DNA from: Competibacteraceae bacterium UBA2788
GTDB lineage: Bacteria > Pseudomonadota > Gammaproteobacteria > Competibacterales > Competibacteraceae
Assembly (NCBI GenBank): GCA_002352185.1
Contig: DEHY01000184.1
Location: 6,819 to 21,503, forward strand
Direction of reading: 5' to 3'
DNA: 14,685 nt
The first letter of the stretch is position 1. The number at the start of each line of letters is the position of its first letter. Position numbers and translations under genes: made by a program. Shown here one piece after another: positions 6,598 to 13,533 of the stretch. The notes under the pieces were generated by a model. It was given only the letters and a program-made list of their open reading frames with translations. It was not told where the DNA came from and searched no databases.

Positions 6598-7077
6598 ATG
6601 ACTGACCAGAATGACGAGCAACGCCCCGACATGATCCCCGATGTGATCTCTGACCTGAGCGACGAGCCTGCCGAGCAGGAACGACGCGAATTTCTGCGCA
6701 GTTTGGGCAAGTGGTCGCAGGCGGTGATCGGCGGAGTATTGGTAGGCGGCGCGTTAACCACTGCCGATTCCGCTCAGGCATGGTACAACCACGGCGGGAG
6801 CTGGGCTAACCGGGGTGGTGGAGGCTGGGGCAATCGGGGGGGCGGCTGGTACAACCGGGGCGGGAGCTGGGCTAATCGGCATGGCGGTGGCTGGTACAAC
6901 CGGGGCGGTGGAGGCTGGGGCAATCGAGGCGGCAGTTGGTACAACCACAACGGCGGCTGGGGCAACCGGGGAGGCGGCTGGGGCAACCGGGGTGGCGGCA
7001 GTTGGTATAACCGGCATGGTGGCTGGGATAATCGGGGCGGTGGCTGGTACAACCGGGGCGGCTGGGGCAACAAGTAA
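6598..7077 (+). CDS. RiPP precursor with Tat-like leader and 14 W-x-N repeats (GRRM/OscA-like)
   Basis: A 159-residue precursor. Residues 1-27 are polar and acidic and may be what the maturase recognises. Residues 28-61 look like a twin-arginine signal: ERREFLR (28-34, with Arg29-Arg30), a weakly hydrophobic Gly-rich core (about 42-56) and AQA at 59-61, so cleavage would fall just before Trp62. The core, 62-159, consists of 14 units, each W-x-N plus a basic residue (11 Arg, 2 His, 1 Lys) and mostly 2-4 glycines. The middle residue is Tyr (6), Gly (5), Ala (2) or Asp (1). There is no Cys. W-x-N is the type of site that cyclophane-forming radical SAM enzymes crosslink, Trp ring to Asn beta-carbon, so up to 14 rings are possible. 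Gly-rich rSAM-associated precursors are known mostly from cyanobacteria; how close this one is cannot be judged without a search. A low-complexity structural or cell-surface protein is the main alternative. Confidence 0.87.
   Translation: MTDQNDEQRPDMIPDVISDLSDEPAEQERREFLRSLGKWSQAVIGGVLVGGALTTADSAQAWYNHGGSWANRGGGGWGNRGGGWYNRGGSWANRHGGGWYNRGGGGWGNRGGSWYNHNGGWGNRGGGWGNRGGGSWYNRHGGWDNRGGGWYNRGGWGNK
6781..7074 (+). repeat. In-frame coding repeat array of the RiPP core (14 imperfect units)
   Basis: Units of 18-24 bases encode W-x-N-basic followed by glycines, with a shorter last unit (WGNK). Synonymous and middle-codon differences occur throughout (for example AAC/AAT for Asn and CGG/CGA for Arg), so the array is not a fresh expansion. 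It is coding repeat DNA, not CRISPR: units touch each other without unique spacers. Confidence 0.9.
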
Positions 7078-7097
7078 TCTGTTCCTTGCGTGGCGCC

Positions 7098-7130
7098 AGG
7101 CCGCGTGGCGTATCGTTTGCTGCGCGGCTT
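7098..7130. terminator. Possible hairpin in the convergent gap after the precursor gene
   Basis: An 8-bp imperfect stem (AGGCCGCG at 7098-7105 against CGCGGCTT at 7123-7130, one G-T pair) with a 17-base loop lies in the 75-base gap between the precursor stop and the stop of the convergent kinase gene. No T-run follows on either strand, so a true intrinsic terminator is uncertain. Confidence 0.22.
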
Positions 7131-7152
7131 AAGCACCTCCGCAGCAGGGGTT

Positions 7153-8301
7153 TCAAACCCCGCTCCGCAGCACCTCCTCGATCAGCCCGTAATCGAAACT
7201 GGCGGCGTGGTGGCGCAGGAATTGACCCAGGGTCGCGTCCCGTTCCGCCACTCGCCCGATCAGCGCGTCGATGCGTTTGGTGTCCAAAGCCACCAGGGCG
7301 TCCGCCAGCTCCCGCCGCAAGTCTTCCGGCATCCCGGCCAGCGCCGCCCGGTTCGACGTGGTGAGCGCTATTGTGGTAGATGTTGCCGCACGCTCCTGGT
7401 AGACGTAGCGCACGCCCAACTGGCGAGCCAGGCAGTCGAAGATGGTTGAGGATTGAAAAGGCTTGTGGACCACATCGTCCATCCCGGCTGCCAGCATGGT
7501 CGCGTGTTCGTCCTCAAACACCGAGGCGGTGAGAGCGACGATTCTGACCTCGCGGCCACCCGCCAGGGTTCGGATGCGCCGGGTCGCCTCCAGCCCGTCC
7601 ATCTCCGGCATACGCCGGTCCATCCAGATGAAATGCGGCCGCCACGCTTGGAACAGCGCCACGCCCAACGCCCCGTTTTCGGCGATCCGGGTCTGGAACC
7701 CCGCGCTTTCCAGCCAGGTCCGCAGCAGCAGGGCGTTCTCGGGCTGGTCTTCGACGATCAGGACGCGGTAAGCCGGCTGGCCCGGTTCCAGCCCGACGAT
7801 CTCGCGCCGGTCGGCGGCTTCGACCGACACGTCGGTTGCGGCGGCGAGTTCGACCGGCAGCTCGACCCGAAAGCAACTGCCCCGGCCGAGCCGGCTGGTC
7901 AGCGTGAGTCGTCCACCCAGGAGTTCCACGAACTGCCGGGAGATGGCCAGCCCCAGACCGGTGCCTTTCTGCGCTGCCGGCTGACCCACCTGCACGAAGG
8001 GGTCGAAGATGCGCGTCTGTTCCTCCGCCGCGATGCCGGGGCCGCTGTCTTCCACCTCAATCAACAAGCGCACCCCGCGCGGGTCCGACGCCGCTCCCAG
8101 GCGCAGAGTCACGCCGCCCTCCCGGGTGAACTTGATGGCGTTGCCCAGCAGGTTGACCAACACTTGCCGCAACTTGGTTTGGTCGCCTCGAATAAACCGG
8201 GGAAACGCCGAGGATTGATCCAGCCGCAGTTCCAGACTCCTCTCGACAGCTCGCACCTGCATCAGGTCCACCACGTCACGGGTCAGCTCGCCCAGATCGA
8301 A
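7153..8301 (-). repeat. Paralogous segment A (HATPase-receiver end of giant kinase)
   Basis: This segment matches 13534-14685 in the same orientation, from the FDLG motif before the HATPase domain through the receiver and C-terminal helical module to the stop codon. Lengths agree within 3 bases and many 15-25 base stretches are identical, for example around the D-box and the GTGLGLAI coding region. It marks tandem duplication of the kinase genes. Confidence 0.85.
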
Positions 8302-11300
8302 CGGCACGATCTCGACCTGGATGCGTCCGGCCTCGATCTTGGCCATGTCGAGAATGTCGTTGATCAGCGCCAGCAGGTATTCGCCGCTGCGGTTGATGAT
8401 GTCCAGGCTTTGCCGCTGGGGATCGGTCACCGCCGCGTCCCGCCGCAGCAGTTCCGAAAACCCCAAAATCGCGTTCAGCGGCGTGCGCAATTCGTGGCTC
8501 ATGTTGGCCAGAAACACGCTCTTGGCCCGATTCGCCGCCTCTGCCACATCCTTGGCTGTTTGCAATTGCTCCTGGACGCGCTTCTGTTCGGTCACGTCGT
8601 GCATCGAAATCACCGCGCCGATCCGTTTGCCGGTTTCGTCGATCATCGGTTGTCCCGACGCCAGGACGACGCGTGCGTCGCCCTGTTTGGACGCGATGAC
8701 CATCTCGATGTTGCGCAGCCGTTCGCCGAGAAACGCACGGTAGAGCGGAATATCGGTCATGCTCATCCGCGTCCTGCCGTCGGCACAGTAGAGGTCGTAG
8801 CGCTCGGCCCAGCGCTCCGGTGGCAGTTCGGCTTGTTCCACCCCGTGCATCTCGCGGGTGGCCCGGTTGAACAGCGTCAGCGTTCCGTTTGCGTCGCAGG
8901 CGACGATTCCGTCGGCGATATTTTCGAGAACCGCCTGAATGAAAGTCGCCTGACGGCGGAGTTCGTCGGCACGGGCTTCGGCCAGTTCCGTGGCGCGCCG
9001 AGCGTCCTGGCTGGCGCGCAACAGTTGCTCGGTCCGGCTGGCGACGCGCTGCTCCATTTCGTCGTAGAGCCGCGAGTTGTCGAGGGCAATGGCGGCTTGC
9101 GCGCACAGCACTTCGAGCAACTGCACGCGGTCGGCTGAAAAAGCGCCGGTGACCAGATTGTTTTCGAGGTAGAGAACACCGCTCACCCGCCCCTGGTTGA
9201 CGAAAGGGATGCAAAGCAGAGACTTCGGTTGCAACTGGCGGACGACGGGATCGTCGCGGAACGCGCCTTCCCTGGCGGCGTCGGCGAGAATGACCGTGTT
9301 TTGGGTGCGTGCGACGTAGCGGACGATGCTCGACGGCACCCTGCCGCCGGTCCCCAGATTCTTTGAAGCGCTGATCACCGCATCGCCCCGAGCGGAATCC
9401 ATCTCCGCTTCGATGAACCAGTCTCCCGCTTTCTCGACGATCAGGCAGCCTTGTTGCGCGCCGCTGTTTTCGACGATCAGTTTCATCATTTTCTGCAGAA
9501 GCGCCTTCAAGTCCATTTCGCGGTAGAGGGCCTGGGAAACCTTGAGTACCGTTTGCAGGTCGAGCGCGTCCGTGGCCGATGTCCGGTCGGATTCGCCGCC
9601 CGGCGGCCTGGACAGGAAAGGGTGGCGTGCGCGAAGTTCGCCCGCCTTGGCCCAGGCCTGCCATTTCTGGTAAGCCGCGTGCGCATTGGCGATATAAAGG
9701 TCGCCGAAGCGGCGCCACCTGCGTCGGTGATAAAACTCGGCGGCCAGTTCGTAGGCGAGCGCCTCTTCACGCAGGTAGCCCCCCGTACTCGCGCCCTCTA
9801 TCGCCGCCTCGTACAGTGCTGCCGCCTCGTCGTTGCGTCCTTCCAGCGCAGCGGATTCCGCCGCCGCCAGATCGAGAAGATGCCGATAGTTCATCGGCGC
9901 CTGCCGCGCCGCCGCAGTCAGGCGTGTGGTGAAACTGGCGATCAAGCTCTGTACGCGCTGATCGGCAAAGGCGGGGTCGACGCGGCTGGTGCCGATCAGC
10001 GCCAGCAGCTCGTAGGCCAGGAAAAAGGGCAGCACGAAGCAGCCGGGCGCGCCGTCTGCGTATTGCGCGCCGACGACTGCGAACTCTCCCGCCCGCTGCG
10101 GCTGGCGGAAGACGACGGCGAGGAGGATTTTCTGGAAGTAGACGATCAGCAGGCACAAGCGGTCGTTGTAGCCCACCAGCGTCTCCAGCTCGGCGGTTTC
10201 GTCGAAAGCCAGCCCTTGCAGGGTGACGGCATCCGCCGTTTCGCCGAGCAGGTTATGCACGGCCTGCTGCACCGGACGATGGTGGTTCAGGGCCACGATC
10301 TGCCCGATCCTGTCGATGGCGCGTGCGTAGGCATCCATCTTGGGACGCAGGCTTTGCAGCGGGTTGCCGAGCAGGAAACGGTGGATCGCCTCGAATTCGG
10401 CGCAGTAGGTGGCGTACTCCAGGTCGCCGGTTTCCAGTCCGCAGTGGTAGGCCATTTCCAGCGGCGCGATGGTGCCGGCTGCATGCTCCTTCCAGTGCCG
10501 GATGGTCGCCTCGATGATCTGGTACGCACGCGGGATGACGTTTCTTGCGCCGTATTTGTCGATGATCGCCCGACTCAGCCGCGCATAGTCCCAGGCGGTT
10601 TCGTAGTCGCTGAAAAATCCGACCAGAATCATGCCATGACAACTGTAACCGTAGGCCGAAAGCGCGGTGTTGCCGTGGTCGATGCTGGTCATCGCCATTT
10701 CGGCGGTCAGCAGCGGCAAATGATCGGGGCTGAACTTGTAGACTGCGGGCAACAGCCGCGACAGGATGCGCAGCTTCAGCAGCGCATTCTGATCGGTCAT
10801 CTCCGGCGCATCGATCAATGCCGACAGGCGGCGGTCGCCCAGGCTTGCGCCGACCCGATTTCGCCAGGCTTGCCAATGCCGTTCCTCGATGCACGCGGGA
10901 AAATCCACGCCGAGCAGGCGCAACGCCTCAAGGCCGATGTCCATCGCTTCCCGCAAGCGCGTTTGCGCCAGCTTGCCGCTGACCAGGATTTCGCAGACCT
11001 TGATCCGTTCCAGCACCGTTGTGGCAGCGGCCATCATCGTCTGGCAGAACTGTTCCATTTCGGCGAAGCGCCCGACCAGGAAAGCCGCTTCGGCGGCGCC
11101 GAGAAACAGGGCGGCGCTTTCTGGATACCGTTCCTGCCAGTGCCCTTCGGGCAGCAGCGCAATACCCAGGAGGTAGTACTTGAGCGAGGCTTCGTAAGCC
11201 GCCGTGCGGTTCGCCTTCTCGCCGGCGGTTTGCGCCAGGGCGGCAAAGTGGTAGCGCTCGTCGCGCTCCGATACCAGAGCAAGGCAATGGCCGAGGTGAT

Positions 11301-12138
11301 TGACGGCGTCGAAAATCCAGTCCTCGCTCGCCCCGTCGCCCGCCGACAGCGTGCGGGCAATCCGCAAGTGGTTCCGCCGTCTCTCGTCTTCCGGGATCAG
11401 CAAATAGAAGGCTTGCTGCACGCGGTCGTGGGAGAACGCATAGTGGTCGGCGTGCGCGCTCACCCAACCATCCCGGATCGCCTGGCGCAAGCTTTGGCGG
11501 GCGCCGGCTGGCGTTTGCGCGGTGAGCCGACCGAGCGTCGACAGGTCGAAATGGTTGCCGATGCAGGCGGCGAAGGCGAGAAGCTGCGACAAATCCGCCG
11601 GGAGCTGGCAGCGAATCTTCTCGATCAGGAGATCGACGACATTGTCGGTGATCTGGAGCGAATGCGCCTTGTCCATGTCCAGTCGCCAAACCCGGTGCGA
11701 CTCGTCGAAATCCCAGTAGTCGCCTTCCTCCAGAAGATGCAGAACCTGATGAACAAAAAAGGCGTTGCCGGCGGTCCTGGCATGGACGAGGCGGGCCAGC
11801 GAACGGCTGTCGGACACGGTGTCGGGCAGTGCGTCCCCGATCAGCTTCTCGACGTCTTCAGGCTGGAGGTTCCGCACCATCACATGGCGCACGCGAACCT
11901 TCCTTCGTTCCAGCTCGGCGATAGTGGCGGTGAGCGCGTCTCCCGGGGCGACTTCATTGTCGCGGTAGGCGCCGACGAACAGCGCATGGGTCAGCGTGGC
12001 GTCGTTCAGCAGACTTTGCAGCAGGTCGAGCGAAGCGGCGTCGATCCATTGCAGGTCGTCGAGAAAAATCACCAGCGGATGTCGCGGGTGCGCCAGCGTG
12101 CTGACGAATTGCCGGAATACATACGTGAAACGGTTCAT
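7153..12138 (-). CDS. Giant hybrid sensor histidine kinase, downstream part (Walker B half of ATPase, helical region, GAF, PAS, HisKA, HATPase, REC)
   Basis: 1661 residues. It begins inside an AAA-type (AAA_16) ATPase: Walker B is LVIFLDDLQW at residues 22-31, and its Walker A is in the preceding gene. About 250-850 is a long helical, TPR-like stretch. A GAF domain (about 875-1025), a linking helix, a PAS domain (about 1065-1185) and a histidine kinase follow. The H-box is SHELRTPLN with His1215; N-box [15 protein letters not shown] and GTGLGLAI are intact. A receiver domain follows with an ED pair, phospho-acceptor Asp1507 (WMDRRMP), LTA and HKPF. The last 60 residues are a helical module without an HPt His motif. 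The usual full protein is one serine/threonine kinase-ATPase-histidine kinase chain; here the frame continues unbroken from 12145-13419 except for one TAG. Restart at this ATG is possible: AGGAGG stands 2 bases before it, an unusually short spacing. No DNA-binding output domain is present. Confidence 0.88.
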   Translation of the reverse strand: MNRFTYVFRQFVSTLAHPRHPLVIFLDDLQWIDAASLDLLQSLLNDATLTHALFVGAYRDNEVAPGDALTATIAELERRKVRVRHVMVRNLQPEDVEKLIGDALPDTVSDSRSLARLVHARTAGNAFFVHQVLHLLEEGDYWDFDESHRVWRLDMDKAHSLQITDNVVDLLIEKIRCQLPADLSQLLAFAACIGNHFDLSTLGRLTAQTPAGARQSLRQAIRDGWVSAHADHYAFSHDRVQQAFYLLIPEDERRRNHLRIARTLSAGDGASEDWIFDAVNHLGHCLALVSERDERYHFAALAQTAGEKANRTAAYEASLKYYLLGIALLPEGHWQERYPESAALFLGAAEAAFLVGRFAEMEQFCQTMMAAATTVLERIKVCEILVSGKLAQTRLREAMDIGLEALRLLGVDFPACIEERHWQAWRNRVGASLGDRRLSALIDAPEMTDQNALLKLRILSRLLPAVYKFSPDHLPLLTAEMAMTSIDHGNTALSAYGYSCHGMILVGFFSDYETAWDYARLSRAIIDKYGARNVIPRAYQIIEATIRHWKEHAAGTIAPLEMAYHCGLETGDLEYATYCAEFEAIHRFLLGNPLQSLRPKMDAYARAIDRIGQIVALNHHRPVQQAVHNLLGETADAVTLQGLAFDETAELETLVGYNDRLCLLIVYFQKILLAVVFRQPQRAGEFAVVGAQYADGAPGCFVLPFFLAYELLALIGTSRVDPAFADQRVQSLIASFTTRLTAAARQAPMNYRHLLDLAAAESAALEGRNDEAAALYEAAIEGASTGGYLREEALAYELAAEFYHRRRWRRFGDLYIANAHAAYQKWQAWAKAGELRARHPFLSRPPGGESDRTSATDALDLQTVLKVSQALYREMDLKALLQKMMKLIVENSGAQQGCLIVEKAGDWFIEAEMDSARGDAVISASKNLGTGGRVPSSIVRYVARTQNTVILADAAREGAFRDDPVVRQLQPKSLLCIPFVNQGRVSGVLYLENNLVTGAFSADRVQLLEVLCAQAAIALDNSRLYDEMEQRVASRTEQLLRASQDARRATELAEARADELRRQATFIQAVLENIADGIVACDANGTLTLFNRATREMHGVEQAELPPERWAERYDLYCADGRTRMSMTDIPLYRAFLGERLRNIEMVIASKQGDARVVLASGQPMIDETGKRIGAVISMHDVTEQKRVQEQLQTAKDVAEAANRAKSVFLANMSHELRTPLNAILGFSELLRRDAAVTDPQRQSLDIINRSGEYLLALINDILDMAKIEAGRIQVEIVPFDLGELTRDVVDLMQVRAVERSLELRLDQSSAFPRFIRGDQTKLRQVLVNLLGNAIKFTREGGVTLRLGAASDPRGVRLLIEVEDSGPGIAAEEQTRIFDPFVQVGQPAAQKGTGLGLAISRQFVELLGGRLTLTSRLGRGSCFRVELPVELAAATDVSVEAADRREIVGLEPGQPAYRVLIVEDQPENALLLRTWLESAGFQTRIAENGALGVALFQAWRPHFIWMDRRMPEMDGLEATRRIRTLAGGREVRIVALTASVFEDEHATMLAAGMDDVVHKPFQSSTIFDCLARQLGVRYVYQERAATSTTIALTTSNRAALAGMPEDLRRELADALVALDTKRIDALIGRVAERDATLGQFLRHHAASFDYGLIEEVLRSGV

Positions 12139-12144
12139 CGCCTC

Positions 12145-12147
12145 CTA
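12145..12147 (-). other. In-frame amber codon splitting the giant kinase gene
   Basis: On the minus strand the frame reads D-L-N-G-TAG-E-A-M-N-R-F. The reading frame is identical on both sides, and homologues as I recall them are continuous here with a sequence ending in EAQNRF. The TAG is one base from CAG (Gln) or GAG (Glu). The stop is also the first part of TAGGAGG, a perfect anti-16S complement, 2 bases before ATG 12138. Confidence 0.85.
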
Positions 12148-13419
12148 GCCGTTCAAATCGGGCACCGGCGGCTGGGGGCCGATGACCAGTTCGAGGGTGG
12201 GCAGCAGGTCGGTCATCACCCGGCCATTGGCCGACAACGCTATTTGCAGCGCTTGTCGCCACTGCGCCAGCTCCTGCTCCGGGCAGCGGAGCAGGAGCTG
12301 CACGAAGCCGTCGAGCGCCTGGATCCAGGCGAAAAACGGGATGTCGCGCCGGTATTGCTCGAACTTTCCTTCGAGGAAGAAACCTCTTCGTTCGGTGATG
12401 GGCCGATACATCTCGTGAACCAGCGAAGACTTGCCCACCCCGGAATAGCCGGAAATCAACAGCAGCGTCGTCGCGCCCTCAGCCACATCCGCGAAGATCG
12501 AGAGCAGGGCGGCGACATCCTGCTCCCGACCGTAGAGTTCCTGGGGAATCTGGAGCCTGGTCGAACGGTCATCGCGCCCCAACGGGAAGCTGCCGATCTG
12601 TCGTTGTTGTCGCCACTCCGACGCGCAGCGCTCCAGATCGCGGCGAAGCCCGGCAGCGGACTGGTAGCGCTCCTCGGCGGTCTTGCTCATCAGCTTCATG
12701 ATGATCCGGGAGATCGTCGCCGGGATCTCGGCGTTGAGCGTGATCGGGTCGGGCGGCACGACCGCCAGGTGGGCGTGAACGATCTCCAGCGGATCGTCGG
12801 AGACGAACGGGAGCTGGCCGGTGGCCAGCTCGTAGAACGTTACGCCCAGCGAATAGAAATCGGTTCGATAATCGACGCTGCGGTTCATGCGCCCCGTCTG
12901 TTCCGGCGACACATAGGGCAGCGACGCGGCCAGCCGGGCGGGAGAATCGAATGGCTGTCTGTACTTGGGAACGAAAGTGGCCGTAGCAAAGCCCAGCAGC
13001 TTGATCTGGCGGCGCTCGGGGTGATAGAGAAAGTTCTCGGGGTTGATGCCGCCATGGACGATTCCGGCTGCATGAACCTTTTCCAGCGCCTGGGCGGCTT
13101 GTAACGCAATGCAGAGGAAGGTGTCGATATCCGGTGGACCGGCTGCGAAGCAGTCGGCGAGCGGCATTCCACCCGGGTCGTCGAGAATCAGTCGCGGGTT
13201 GGAATCGCTGTCATCGGTGCCGAGAAAGCCGACGATGTTGTCGCCCGCAACGCTCGAAAGCAGCTCCGCCTCGTTGCGGATCGTCTCGCTCGTGTCGTCG
13301 TTGGAATGCCCGCCGGTCTTGAGCAGCACCGGACGAGCATCGGATATGCGCAGCGCACGCCAGAGGGTCAGCGAAGCGCTGTCGTGGATCTTGGCGATCT
13401 GCCTGTACGAGATGTCCAT
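12145..13419 (-). CDS. Giant sensor kinase, upstream part: Ser/Thr pseudokinase domain plus Walker A half of ATPase
   Basis: 424 residues. Residues 1-265 have a protein kinase fold: Lys34 (LLK), Glu50, a catalytic-loop position HGGINPEN (122-129), SPEQTGRMNRS (171-181) and TDFYSLGVTFYELATGQLPF (186-205). Both catalytic aspartates are missing: HxD is His122-Gly-Gly124 and DFG is Gly143-Phe-Ala145. Family members normally have HKD/HRD and DFG, so this is a predicted pseudokinase. Residues 296-424 begin the AAA_16 ATPase with GREQDV and Walker A GYSGVGKS (324-331). The chain ends at TAG, before Walker B, so alone it cannot be a working ATPase. It probably served, or still serves by readthrough or subunit pairing, as the sensory N-terminus of the protein encoded at 7153-12138. 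The start at ATG 13419 has only a weak ribosome site (GAGAG). It lies 114 bases after the stop of the upstream paralogue; I see no clear promoter or terminator in that gap. Confidence 0.85.
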   Translation of the reverse strand: MDISYRQIAKIHDSASLTLWRALRISDARPVLLKTGGHSNDDTSETIRNEAELLSSVAGDNIVGFLGTDDSDSNPRLILDDPGGMPLADCFAAGPPDIDTFLCIALQAAQALEKVHAAGIVHGGINPENFLYHPERRQIKLLGFATATFVPKYRQPFDSPARLAASLPYVSPEQTGRMNRSVDYRTDFYSLGVTFYELATGQLPFVSDDPLEIVHAHLAVVPPDPITLNAEIPATISRIIMKLMSKTAEERYQSAAGLRRDLERCASEWRQQRQIGSFPLGRDDRSTRLQIPQELYGREQDVAALLSIFADVAEGATTLLLISGYSGVGKSSLVHEMYRPITERRGFFLEGKFEQYRRDIPFFAWIQALDGFVQLLLRCPEQELAQWRQALQIALSANGRVMTDLLPTLELVIGPQPPVPDLNG

Positions 13420-13533
13420 CTTCTCTCGCCTTGGAGTCAGTGGAATGAGTCACGACCTGATTTTTGCTGACATCGTCGTTAGCGTCGGCGGGTTCGGGAA
13501 AACCTCTGCCGGGCGGTGCCAACCATCAGCCCA

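Noticed and set aside
6781..7074. CRISPR-like short repeats
   Set aside because: Units are contiguous, in frame and degenerate, with no unique spacers of constant length and no cas genes nearby.
6754..7156. Pro/Val/Ala- and Pro/Gln-rich open frames on both strands over the repeat region
   Set aside because: They result from reading the Gly/Trp/Asn repeat in other frames. Only the 6598 frame has a ribosome site, a signal-like leader and a radical SAM neighbour.
7453..9138. A 561-residue + strand open frame
   Set aside because: It is antisense to the PAS, histidine kinase and receiver coding region, has no domain of its own, and similar shadow frames appear over the paralogous segment near 14000.
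9451..13104. A 1217-residue open frame on the + strand, antisense to the giant kinase
   Set aside because: It is a shadow of a high-GC coding strand. The translation is rich in Arg, Gln, Gly and Val with no recognisable domain, while the minus strand shows full ATPase, GAF, PAS and kinase motifs over the same bases.
13420..13533. A promoter or terminator in the 114-base gap between the kinase paralogues
   Set aside because: No -35/-10 pair and no stem with a T-run were found on the minus strand; the genes may simply be co-transcribed.
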